43,235 bases of DNA from Pseudanabaena sp. Salubria-1 (GTDB taxonomy: Bacteria > Cyanobacteriota > Cyanobacteriia > Pseudanabaenales > Pseudanabaenaceae): assembly GCA_023336205.1 (NCBI GenBank), contig JALQCR010000052.1:1-43235 (forward strand), given 5' to 3'. The stretch's first letter is position 1. Each line of letters starts with the position of its first letter. The position numbers and the translations under genes are program-made. Positions 24,293-33,200 of this stretch are shown here, one piece after another. A model generated the notes under the pieces. That model worked only from the letters and a program-made list of their open reading frames with translations, was not told the DNA's origin and searched no databases.

Positions 24293-24972
24293 TAGAGCAA
24301 ATTGATTGTAATACACCAATTAAAGATACTGATTACTGGCAGTATTATGATTCTATTAATTCGTTTCTATATGGAGATTTAGAGCAAATAGAAGATGGTA
24401 AAATCTGGGGGATTTCCAACTTTTATAATGTTTGGGAATCAATGTGTTTAACATATCTTACTCAATATACTGATCCATCATACCTTTTACGTTTAGACAC
24501 TCAATATGTAAGCAGTAAAATATTAGAAAAATTAGAATCAGTCTCCAAAATTATCGATTTATCAAACTCTTTGACTACAACAGATAGAGTTCCTCTAATA
24601 CCAGATGCAGTTGTACTATCATTAATTACTAGCGAAGATAAATTTGTAAATGGTTATAAAATTCAAGCAGATCGACATTGGAACGATAATTTGTACCAGA
24701 CTATTTTTAAAGATATTGATGAAATGCATGACATCAAGATTGGTTATATCTGTCAAAAACAAATTAGTCATACAACTGATAAATTGGATAGATTGTATAA
24801 AAAAGACAAGGATGAGAATTTAATAATTGATACATTGCTACCAAAGAAATTTTATTCGTTTTGGAACATTCCTGAATCTATTGATTTTAAATATATTCAT
24901 AAAATGTGCTATTTTAATCATCTATTTTACATAGCTCTAGAGCGAGAAATTATAACGTGGGAATCTTTTTAA
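24293..24972 (+). pseudogene. McrC/LlaJI-like restriction gene, piece 4 (to first stop)
   Basis: Encodes LEQIDCNTPIKDTDYWQYY, IWGISNFYNVWESMCLTYL, then VPLIPDAVVLSL with a PD pair at rebuilt residues 338-339, and ends EREIITWESF at TAA 24970-24972. Pieces 1-4 total 1383 nt, exactly 461 codons, giving a 460-residue protein. A second TAA follows, after which the same frame stays open (piece 5). Confidence 0.78.
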
Positions 24973-24975
24973 TAA

Positions 24976-25350
24976 AAGATTCTTAAACCACTGGGTGTAA
25001 CTTTCGTTCTAGAGTTTAGTTATGACGATCCATATTCTAATGTCTTTACTCATTCACTTCTTAGAGATCGATATACTATTAACAATGAAAGAGTTGGCAC
25101 TAGATTGATGTACTCAAGTGAATATATAGAGAGAGAATTTACTCGTTTCATCAAACTAGTATCAGAATTATCAAATTGGTACAAAAATTTATTTGAAATT
25201 GAAATTATTGACATTAAATATCTAACTTCTGATTATTTGCATGATGTAAGCGAAATTGAAAATATTAAGACGAGAAGTATTCGGAAACAATTTGTTTATG
25301 AATATTTAGTTCAAAGAGGTCTTAAAAAGCAGAGAAAGAAATTCAAAGAC
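24976..25350 (+). pseudogene. McrC/LlaJI-like restriction gene, piece 5 (nuclease-like region)
   Basis: Same frame as piece 4 beyond TAATAA. Encodes KILKPLGVTFVLEFSYDDPY, NVFTHSLLRDRYTINN and the block EIEIIDIKYLTSDYLHD then RSIRKQFVYEYLVQRG. The D-I-K-Y plus downstream KQ..YE arrangement is like the D/E-X-K half of McrC/LlaJI PD-(D/E)XK nucleases. ATG 25108 is the first possible internal start. Interrupted by an IS4-like element at TSD TTCAAAGAC. Either one gene with a nonsense lesion or a separate downstream gene lacking its start. Confidence 0.65.
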
Positions 25351-26491
25351 CTTAGTACAGGACAAAAAGTTGCAAAAGTAGGCAGGAAGGGGTTTTATAA
25401 AAGATAACCACATCACAAATAAAACCCCTATGAAAGAGATTAACCTATTCCGAGAAAATTTACATAAACATCTGCAATGGAATGGAGCAAGGATAGCATT
25501 TGTGTCCATGTTCTTGATCGCGCTAATGCGAGTAAAGACAGTAAACCTAGTCGAAATCGCGACAGGATTTAGTGGTGAAGCCAAAGTCGAATCACACTAT
25601 AAGCGGTTACAGAGATTTTTTCGAGAGTTTGAAGTGGACTATGAAAGTATCGCTTTAATGGTCGTCAAAGTGATGAAAATACCCGAACCATGGGTAATCA
25701 GTATTGACCGCACCGATTGGAGATTCGGTAAGACGGTGTTTAATGTGCTGACATTGGGAGTAGTGCATCACGGTATCGCCTTCCCGTTGGTATGGATGAT
25801 GCTGGACAAAAAAGGTAACTCGAACACCCGTGAACGTTGTGAATTGTGTAATCGATTTCTGGAAATATTTGGAGACCGCAAAATCGACTTTTTGACCGCA
25901 GACCGAGAATTTGTGGGGGAAGAGTGGTTTGATTACTTGCTTTGTGACCCATGTACCCGTTTTCGTATCCGTATTCGCAAAAACACCTTGCTTGACGATG
26001 GGCAGAAACAAATACGGGCTGACGTTTGTTTCCAAGATCTCCAAGTTGGTCAATCGAAAGTATTGTCTAAGCCGAGGCTGGTTTGGCAACATTTGCTATA
26101 TATTGCAGCTATGCGTCTGGATGATGGTGATTTATTAATTGTCGCAACCGCTCATGACCAGAATAAAGCGATTGCTGACTATGCCAAACGTTGGGCGATT
26201 GAGACTTTGTTTGGTTGTTTTAAATCCCGTGGCTTTTGTTTGGAGGCTACTCACCTTCAAGACACTGAAAGACTTTCTAAACTTATTGCTTTACTCACCC
26301 TCGCTTTATGTTGGGCTTTTTCTTCGGGGCTTTGGCTTGCCCAACTCAATCCCCTCAAACCTAAAAAGCACGGTCGCTTACCTAAAAGTATTTTTCGTCT
26401 TGGGTTTGATTTCCTGCGTCACTTCATCTTTGACCTTCATCTCAATTCTCAAGCCTTTTTTAACTCCATTAAATTTTTGTCCTGTACTTAG
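25351..26491 (+). mobile_element. IS4-like element b (1141 bp, 9-bp TSD)
   Basis: Ends CTTAGTACAGGACAAAAAG and, at the right, the complement of CTAAGTACAGGACAAAAAT. TSD TTCAAAGAC at 25342-25350 and 26492-26500. The transposase stop codon is formed by the last three bases of the element. Confidence 0.92.
25430..26491 (+). CDS. IS4-family transposase b
   Basis: 353 residues. DDE residues: D in VISIDRTDWRFG, D in DFLTADREFVGEEW, and E in AKRWAIETLFGCFKSRG, the Y-R-E-K type signature of IS4 (Y in DYAKRW). The N-terminal region is helical, starting FRENLHKHLQWNGARIAFV. Intact. Confidence 0.92.
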   Translation: MKEINLFRENLHKHLQWNGARIAFVSMFLIALMRVKTVNLVEIATGFSGEAKVESHYKRLQRFFREFEVDYESIALMVVKVMKIPEPWVISIDRTDWRFGKTVFNVLTLGVVHHGIAFPLVWMMLDKKGNSNTRERCELCNRFLEIFGDRKIDFLTADREFVGEEWFDYLLCDPCTRFRIRIRKNTLLDDGQKQIRADVCFQDLQVGQSKVLSKPRLVWQHLLYIAAMRLDDGDLLIVATAHDQNKAIADYAKRWAIETLFGCFKSRGFCLEATHLQDTERLSKLIALLTLALCWAFSSGLWLAQLNPLKPKKHGRLPKSIFRLGFDFLRHFIFDLHLNSQAFFNSIKFLSCT

Positions 26492-26500
26492 TTCAAAGAC

Positions 26501-26644
26501 TTAAGTGTTCGTAGTAGTTTCTGGTTGCCAAGCTATCGACCCGACGATCCTAACTTAATAGAAGATGGAGAAACCTTTATGGACGGCTATATTCAACTAA
26601 AAAATATTAACTTTGCAGTATTAGCTGAAAATTACATAGCATAA
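26501..26644 (+). pseudogene. McrC/LlaJI-like restriction gene, piece 6 (C-terminus)
   Basis: Encodes LSVRSSFWLPSYRPDDPN, IEDGETFMDGYIQLKNI and NFAVLAENYIA, ending at TAA 26642. In phase with piece 5 after removing the IS4-like element. Counting both internal stops the rebuilt frame spans 634 codons before the final stop. Confidence 0.75.
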
Positions 26645-26658
26645 ACTCTTTGTTGATA

Positions 26659-26711
26659 TAGTTTGGATAGAAGACCTTGTTTAAGAGATCGCACTGTAGA
26701 TATGGTGATAT
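26659..26711. repeat. Left copy of 53-bp direct repeat flanking a Uma2 gene
   Basis: Similar over its whole length, with scattered mismatches, to 27356-27408 (shared blocks GATAGAAGAC and GTAGATATGGTGATAT). The pair brackets the Uma2 gene at 26717-27304. Confidence 0.75.
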
Positions 26712-26716
26712 TCAAT

Positions 26717-27304
26717 CTAGAAAATACCCTCATAAATATCTGCCATCGTTAGCGATAGATTTATCGAATTTAAGACTACAGTATCCTCACTTCCCAAAAC
26801 TTCCATTGTCCAATCCCCCTGCAAATCTTGCCGATAAACCTCTACTTTAATTTCATTTTGAGAAACTAAAACATATTCCTGCAAACTACCAATCGTTTGA
26901 TAATTAACCAGCTTTTCGCGGCGATCGCTTACTTCCGTACTAGGTGACAACACCTCAAAAATCACACAAGGGTAATTCACAAAATACTTATCACGATCTT
27001 TAGGACTGCAAGTAATCAGGACATCGGGATAATAGAATATCGTCTTATTTTGATTAGCAGCCTTTAACTTGACCTTCATATCTGACATAAAAACATCGCA
27101 AGCCCCACCTCGCAATTGAGAACGTAACCAACTTGCAATATTTAAAGTAATGATATTGTGAGCCTTACTCCCCCCAGCCATCGCAAAAATCTGACCACCC
27201 AAATACTCATGGCGAACTTCGCTCTTACTCTCTGCGTCTAAATATTCCGCAACTGAGAAAATATGAATCGGCGATCGCATAATTTTTGCAACTTGACATG
27301 TCAA
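26717..27304 (-). CDS. Uma2-family (DUF820) protein
   Basis: 195 residues; an internal ATG at 27280 (MRSPIHIFSVAEYL) is the more family-like start. Pattern: SEVRHEYLGGQIFAMAGGS, MSDMKVKL, FYYPDVLITCSP (PD), VIFEVLSPSTEVSDRREKL (E...K), EYVLVSQNEIKVEVYR. Restriction-endonuclease-like fold of unknown function. Bracketed by 53-bp direct repeats, which suggests insertion or duplication as a unit. Confidence 0.85.
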   Translation of the reverse strand: MTCQVAKIMRSPIHIFSVAEYLDAESKSEVRHEYLGGQIFAMAGGSKAHNIITLNIASWLRSQLRGGACDVFMSDMKVKLKAANQNKTIFYYPDVLITCSPKDRDKYFVNYPCVIFEVLSPSTEVSDRREKLVNYQTIGSLQEYVLVSQNEIKVEVYRQDLQGDWTMEVLGSEDTVVLNSINLSLTMADIYEGIF

Positions 27305-27355
27305 CTATCATATCACCTTAAAATTTACGATACCAGAGAGAGAAGGCTTGCTCAA

Positions 27356-27408
27356 TAGTCTAGATAGAAGACTTTGTTTGAGCGATCGCATTGTAGATAT
27401 GGTGATAT
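27356..27408. repeat. Right copy of 53-bp direct repeat flanking a Uma2 gene
   Basis: Partner of 26659-26711. Contains a GCGATCGC octamer where the left copy has GAGATCGC. Confidence 0.75.
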
Positions 27409-27619
27409 GCGATCGCGCTGCATTAACTCCCTATTATTGCCCCAACTAACAACAACCATTTGAGTCACGCCCGACAGTTTAACTTTAGCTAGTAAATCAA
27501 GACTTGATGTAACCCTAGACATACTAAAATGACTCTGAGAAGAAATTTCAATATTTCTTAATCTCTATGTATCCCATCATTAAATTTATATTCTAGACAA
27601 ATCCAAGGTCAAAAAATCT
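27409..27619. other. Upstream region of the phosphoketolase gene, no gene seen
   Basis: 211 bp without coding signs. AT-rich near its end, with TATATT at about 27587-27592 that could be a -10 element. No inverted repeat or riboswitch recognised. Confidence 0.3.
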
Positions 27620-29830
27620 ATGGTCGCAACCCCAAACACCACAAACGCAGCCACTCCCGCTTTCTGTGAAGGCATACAGTACTTTGGCGAACCGTTGGAG
27701 GGGTTCGACGAGCTAGGACTTGTCCCAGTCCTTAGTCCAGAAAAGTCTGGCGTTACCGATCCTAGCGATCGCGCCGCTGTCTTTCAAACCTTACTCGCCG
27801 CCGATGCTTTACGATATCTAACCCTACAAGTCACAGCTAGCAAAGCATCAGGACACCCAGGCGGATTTGCCAGTAGCGCCGAAGCCGTCGCCGCCTTTTA
27901 TATGCTGGGTCACAAGAACATGCCCACCGAAGTTGGACACCACGCCCCTGGTTACTACAGCGCCATGTTTCTCGATCGCTCTCTCGAAGACATGGGCATC
28001 AACACAGTAACGCAAATGCGCGATCGCTATCGTGAAAAACATGGCTTGCTTGGTCACTTATCAGGATTCATCCCAGGGATTCTCGCTCCTGCTGGCCCCC
28101 TTGGACAAGGACAACATTTTGCGATGGCAGCAGCCCTGTTGCATCGCGACAAACTTTTCCCCGTGACGATGGGTGATGGTGGCATGGGTGAACCCTATCC
28201 AATTAGCTCGATCGCCCATTTTCATACCGCCTATCCTGAAGTCACCAATTTTATTCCGATTCTAGTTTGGAATGGCTATAGCCAAGAACATCACAGCATG
28301 GTTTCGACAAAGACCAATGCGGAAATGATTGCTTTCTGGAAAGGGAACGGCTTTGATGAAGTAATTCTGATCGACGCGAAGGATTTTGATGATCAGAATC
28401 AACCAGAAGCCTATGTTGATAGCACCGCTTTCTCTTTCAAACAACGCATAGCTTTTACAGAAGCAGTTCTTGTCGGTGTGGACAAAGCCGCAAAACTAGC
28501 CTTTGGGGGCAAACTGACTGTATTTATTATCAAACAACTTAAGGGTGCTGGAGTTCATGCACGCGGCGCAAAATCCCATAACCTCTATGCTCATCACACC
28601 CTTGAGAATCCTGATGTAGTAGCTGGATTGAAATCCCGTGCGCTCAATCCTGAAGCATGGCAAACTGTTCGCACAAATTTAGAATGGGCTGGCGGTGGTT
28701 CTTCTTCCAAAACTGCGGTTACAGAATCAGTTCTAGCATTAACCGATTTGGGAACTTTGCCTTTAGAAGAATATGCGGCTGGGGAAGCGAAGATTTCCAC
28801 AACCGCGATGGGGCGCTTAGTGGGCTATGTCGGACAGACTGACAAGCGCTATATCGTCACTAATGCTGATGGAAATGAAGCTTCAGGGATTGCCAATATC
28901 AACCAAGCTCTTAAAATCAATCATCCCACCAAAGATGATCTCTACAATCAAGCCCCTGGCGGTCAAGTATACGAACCCCTCAGTGAAGATGCTTGTGCTG
29001 GCTTAGCGGTTGGCTTGGCGCTGATGGGTAGCCGTACCCTCTGGTGTTCCTACGAATCCTTTGCGATTAATGGACTTCCGATTTGGCAAACAGTTACTCA
29101 GGCAATGGCAGAGCTGCGCCGTCCCACTCCTGCAACTGTATGCTTATTTACCGCAGGAGCTTTGGAGCAAGGACGTAATGGCTGGACACACCAACGACCT
29201 GAAATCGAAGGCTACTTTGCCTCAATGATGCGTAACGGAAATATCTTCCCTCTCTTCCCTCTTGATGCGAATAGCATTCAAGTTTGCTACGACTGGGCGC
29301 TGAAGGCAGTGAATAAGGGTGTGGTAATTACTGCTAGCAAATCACCTTTGCCTATCCGCACCACGTTTGAGCAGAACCGTCAGGCTCTCGAAGATGGCGC
29401 AATTACTTTGCAAGAAACCGCAGGTAATAAAAAAGTGGTCTTCGCTGTCATCGGTGACATGATGTTGATGCCTGTGTACGAAGCAGCACAAAAACTCGCA
29501 GAACAAGGAATTGGTTCCAAAATCGTCTCCATTGTCAGCCCTCGTCGCCTCTATCGTCCAACTGATGTTGCCTGGGATACTTGCTCCGAGCCTGATGGGA
29601 AGTTCTTGATTGATGCTGATTTTGAGGCTTTCTTTGGTGGTGATGCTCTGATTGGTGTCGTCGGTGGTGCTTCAGCAATGCTGGAACCTGTAATGCTCCG
29701 CAGCAATAGCAAGCGCGATGTCTTCTCATGGAAGCGTGGTGAAACGACTGCATCCGCTGGTCAGTTGTTTGATTTCAATGGCATGAATGCTGATGCTATT
29801 TGCGATCGCGCCAAGCAGTTGATTGGCTAA
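27620..29830 (+). CDS. Phosphoketolase-family ThDP enzyme (Sll0529-like)
   Basis: 736 residues, between transketolase (~670) and canonical phosphoketolase (~800). Phosphoketolases split xylulose-5-P or fructose-6-P with phosphate into acetyl-P and an aldose-P. Visible: ASKASGHPGGFASSAEAV, GHLSGFIPGILAPAGPLGQG, the ThDP motif starting GDG (185-187) and ending ...IPILVWNGYSQEHHS, and a pyrimidine-binding domain (TNADGNEASGIANINQ; VYEPLSEDACAGLAVGLA). Resembles the second phosphoketolase-like protein of Synechocystis (Sll0529), whose activity is less certain than that of Slr0453. Stands alone and ends in a good terminator. Confidence 0.8.
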   Translation: MVATPNTTNAATPAFCEGIQYFGEPLEGFDELGLVPVLSPEKSGVTDPSDRAAVFQTLLAADALRYLTLQVTASKASGHPGGFASSAEAVAAFYMLGHKNMPTEVGHHAPGYYSAMFLDRSLEDMGINTVTQMRDRYREKHGLLGHLSGFIPGILAPAGPLGQGQHFAMAAALLHRDKLFPVTMGDGGMGEPYPISSIAHFHTAYPEVTNFIPILVWNGYSQEHHSMVSTKTNAEMIAFWKGNGFDEVILIDAKDFDDQNQPEAYVDSTAFSFKQRIAFTEAVLVGVDKAAKLAFGGKLTVFIIKQLKGAGVHARGAKSHNLYAHHTLENPDVVAGLKSRALNPEAWQTVRTNLEWAGGGSSSKTAVTESVLALTDLGTLPLEEYAAGEAKISTTAMGRLVGYVGQTDKRYIVTNADGNEASGIANINQALKINHPTKDDLYNQAPGGQVYEPLSEDACAGLAVGLALMGSRTLWCSYESFAINGLPIWQTVTQAMAELRRPTPATVCLFTAGALEQGRNGWTHQRPEIEGYFASMMRNGNIFPLFPLDANSIQVCYDWALKAVNKGVVITASKSPLPIRTTFEQNRQALEDGAITLQETAGNKKVVFAVIGDMMLMPVYEAAQKLAEQGIGSKIVSIVSPRRLYRPTDVAWDTCSEPDGKFLIDADFEAFFGGDALIGVVGGASAMLEPVMLRSNSKRDVFSWKRGETTASAGQLFDFNGMNADAICDRAKQLIG

Positions 29831-29834
29831 TCTT

Positions 29835-29865
29835 TAAATAAGGCGTGCTTTGCACGCCTTATTTA
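29835..29865 (+). terminator. Terminator of the phosphoketolase gene
   Basis: Fourteen-bp perfect stem TAAATAAGGCGTGC with loop TTT, 5 bp after the stop codon; the descending arm ends CCTTATTTA. Confidence 0.8.
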
Positions 29866-30187
29866 GAAACCATTTAAGAATTGCCTAGATTCCCCCCAGC
29901 CCCCTTAAAAAGCTACGGTGTACACACAAGTCATAAAACCTAGTTAAGTCAACAATTAATCGCCCCCTAGCCCCCAATTCTGGGGGAACAAGAAAATAAA
30001 ATTCTTTCAAAGTCCCCCAGAATTGGGGGATTTAGGGGGCTTAGATACATTTCAACGATGACAGAGAGACTTGTGTGTACACCGTAGCTTAAAAAGGGGG
30101 GAGAATTTAAATTCTTCCCCCTTTTTAAGGGGGATTGAGGGGGATTAGAGATTTTGAACGTAAGAAGTAATTCCTGAATAGTTTCTA
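29864..30187. mobile_element. Outer MITE (TAGAAACCATT ends) interrupted by another MITE
   Basis: Begins TAGAAACCATTTAAGAATTG and ends AATAGTTTCTA, like the shorter element at 35832-35942. The interior has long CCCCCTT/AAGGGGG arms. At 29904-29912 it is interrupted by the 175-bp element described next; removing that restores the central CCCCCTTAAAAAGGGGG seen in the other copy. Fills most of the 452-bp gap before the kinase gene. Confidence 0.7.
29913..30087. mobile_element. Inner MITE (175 bp, 9-bp TSD)
   Basis: Perfect 20-bp TIR CTACGGTGTACACACAAGTC (29913-29932, complement at 30068-30087). TSD CTTAAAAAG at 29904-29912 and 30088-30096. Centre is an inverted repeat built of CCCCCAATTCTGGGGG and CCCCCAGAATTGGGGG. 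No coding capacity. Confidence 0.88.
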
Positions 30188-30282
30188 AACCAAGATATTT
30201 TGCTTGAAATAAGATGATAATAATGAGATGATTGAAATATACTCAAAGATCAGTTAGTTAGCTCGTTACTTCAGGTGTTGTC

Positions 30283-33200
30283 GTGAAAAAGGTGCATTCA
30301 AAGATGCTGCTTTGCTCAGAAATCTTGCAAAGTATGCGTCAGTTTGACAACGCAGATAAAATTTTTCAGGGGATCACCACGAAGTTACTAAATTTAATTC
30401 AGTCTGGACATATCGCAATCTATCAGCTAGATGGATTTATAGATAACCATAATGGAAAGAGCCTCAGAGGCAATATTGTCGCTGAAGCGATCGCACCAAA
30501 TTGTGAGCCTTGTTCGCAAGAGCAGATTGAAAATATTCTGAGACAAGAATATCAATGGGGGCAGGACATAACCGAGCAAATTATTCATTTCTATACTACG
30601 GGAGTTTCTCGATGCGAGATTAACTTAGCTGAAATGTTTGCAGGTAAGGCTTATTTACTTGTCCCAATTGTCTTGTCAGAAAACGATCAAAATAATGCCC
30701 TATGGGGATTTTTGACAGTTCATCAATGTTCGGGTTTGAATGGTGAGGATTTTGGCAATTGGGATGCAGATGATGTGCTGATATTGCAACAAATCGCTAT
30801 CCAAATAGAGCTGTGGATATTGAAAGATAATGCTTTGGTCTCATATCAGCAGGTGGAAGCAGCGGCAAAAAATATAACTGAGCAATTGCTATGTACTTTG
30901 GAGGAGTTGAGGCTCAGTAATGAAGAACTAACCTCTCTACATCAAGAGGCTGAGCAAGAAAAGTTTCGCTTCCAAAATTTATTTAATGTCGATCCTGACG
31001 GCTATTTTGTAACCGATTCATCAGGCACGATATTGGAAGCAAATCAACCTCTCTTAGATATGCTAGAGATTCTCTACGACTATATTTTAGGAAAACCTTT
31101 CGTTACATTTATTGCACGTCAACATATAGAGATTTTCTATAATCAACTCAATTATTTATCATCTCCAGACTATATTAAAACATCTTGGGAAATCACACTA
31201 ATTCCACTTCAAAGCGATCCTTTTCCTGCCGAAATCATCGTAACCAAAAACATCAATCCTGTTACAAATCAAGTACAATTTTGCTGGGTTGTTCGCAATA
31301 TTAGCGATCGCAAAGCAATTGAACAAGCTTTACAAAAAAGTGAATCACTATTAGCAGAAGCTCAACGAGTCGCTCAGCTTGGGAATTGGGAATGGAATGT
31401 TTCGTCTAATGAGTCTACTTGGTCACAGGAGTTATTTCATGTTTTTGAGCGCGATCCCATGCTAGGCTCTCCCAGTTATGAAGAGGTATTGCTACTGTAC
31501 ATAGCGGAAGATCGAGAAACTCATGCACAAGCTGTCCAACAAGCAATCACTACAGGTGCGTCTTATCATCTAGAGCTGCGAAGACAACAACCCGATGGAT
31601 CGTACCGCTATATCGAAGTATTCGGTCATGCTGAACATGATGAATGTGGAAAAGTGAGCAGGCTGTATGGAACTGCCCAAAATATTAGCGATCGCAAGCT
31701 TGCAGAAGTGGTAAAATCCGCAGAAGCCTCTAACAAAGCCAAAACTGAATTTCTGTCAGTGATGAGCCACGAACTTCGCACTCCGATGAATGCCGTGATT
31801 GGGATGACGGAGATTTTACAAAGAACATCTCTATCTCGTCAACAGCAACAATATGTCAATACTATTCTGCAAGGCGGTGAAGTTCTACTATCGGTAATCA
31901 ATAATATTCTCGATTTTTCGCGAATTGAATCAGGACATTTTGAACTTGAAGAAAAGCCTTTTAAACTTCATCACTGCATCGAAGAAGTTCTAGAGTTAAT
32001 GGCATCCCGAACGGCTGAGAAACGTATAGAACTGATTGCATTTGTTAGTCCAGATATGCCCCAACAGTTGAAGGGAGACTATACGCGCTTACGGCAAATC
32101 CTCGTCAATTTAGTTGGTAATGCTATTAAATTTACGGAATCTGGGGAAATAGTAATTGCTGTAAATTCACAATTAATTGATCGCGAAACTAACACTTACG
32201 AATTGCAATTTGAGGTGCGCGATACAGGTATCGGCATTGCGCCCGAATCGATTGCCAGACTTTTTAAAGCCTTCAGCCAAGCCGATAATTCGATCGCAGG
32301 ACAATATGGCGGCACTGGCTTGGGGCTAGCGATTTGCAAGCATCTTTGTGAACTAATGGGTGGCGAAATTGCGGTTAGTAGCAATTTCGGTGAGGGTTCG
32401 ACTTTTAGCTTCTCCATTCGGGTTCAATCAATCATTGAAGATTTAGATGTGGCTAATGCGATCGCCCCAGAACTAAAAGGCAAAAGGATTTTATGCGTTA
32501 ACACTAATTCCACACTCCAACAGGCGATCGCCTTGTATGCTCAACCATGGGGAATGAACATCCAAGCCGCATATACCGCCACTGAAGCTCTGCAATTGCT
32601 GACAAAATTTGACTTTGAGGCGGTTTTAATTGACCGACAATTAGTGGAGAATGATGGTTCTGAAATTGATGTTTTAGAACTAGCCAAAAGTATTCAAGGG
32701 ATTTTTCCTGATTTACACTTAATTCTTCTAACTCCAATCAATGGAGTTCTCAACGAGAATAATAATTTTAGCTGCTTTAAAGATTTCATCATTAAGCCAA
32801 TATCTACATCAAAACTCTATCAAGCATTTCTTAATGTTTTTACTAACCAAAAATCCACAACATTTTTTCCTCAAAATCCTCAACCTTCCTGCGAAACCGA
32901 TCATATTGTAGGTGATGAGAACTTCGCTAAGTGTTATCCATTCAAGATCTTAATTGTAGAAGATAATCCTGTAAATCAAAGGATTTTATTGCTGATGCTT
33001 GAAAATTTAGGCTATCAAGCAGATGTCGTTGACAATGGGCAGAAAGCTGTCAATAACTTTTTAAGTCGATCCTATGATCTGATCTTTATGGATCTCCAAA
33101 TGCCGATCATGAGTGGTTGGGATGCGACTAAAAGCATTCGTCAAACCCCAAATCATCAGCCTTGGATTATCGGTCTATCGGCAAATGCTTTCTCAGAATC

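Noticed and set aside
25655..26504. Several ORFs within the IS4-like element b (minus strand and shifted frame)
   Set aside because: Overlap the full transposase, which has all expected motifs.
29889..30150. C- and G-rich repeats before the kinase gene considered as a CRISPR array
   Set aside because: They are inverted, not regularly spaced direct repeats, and resolve into two nested MITEs.
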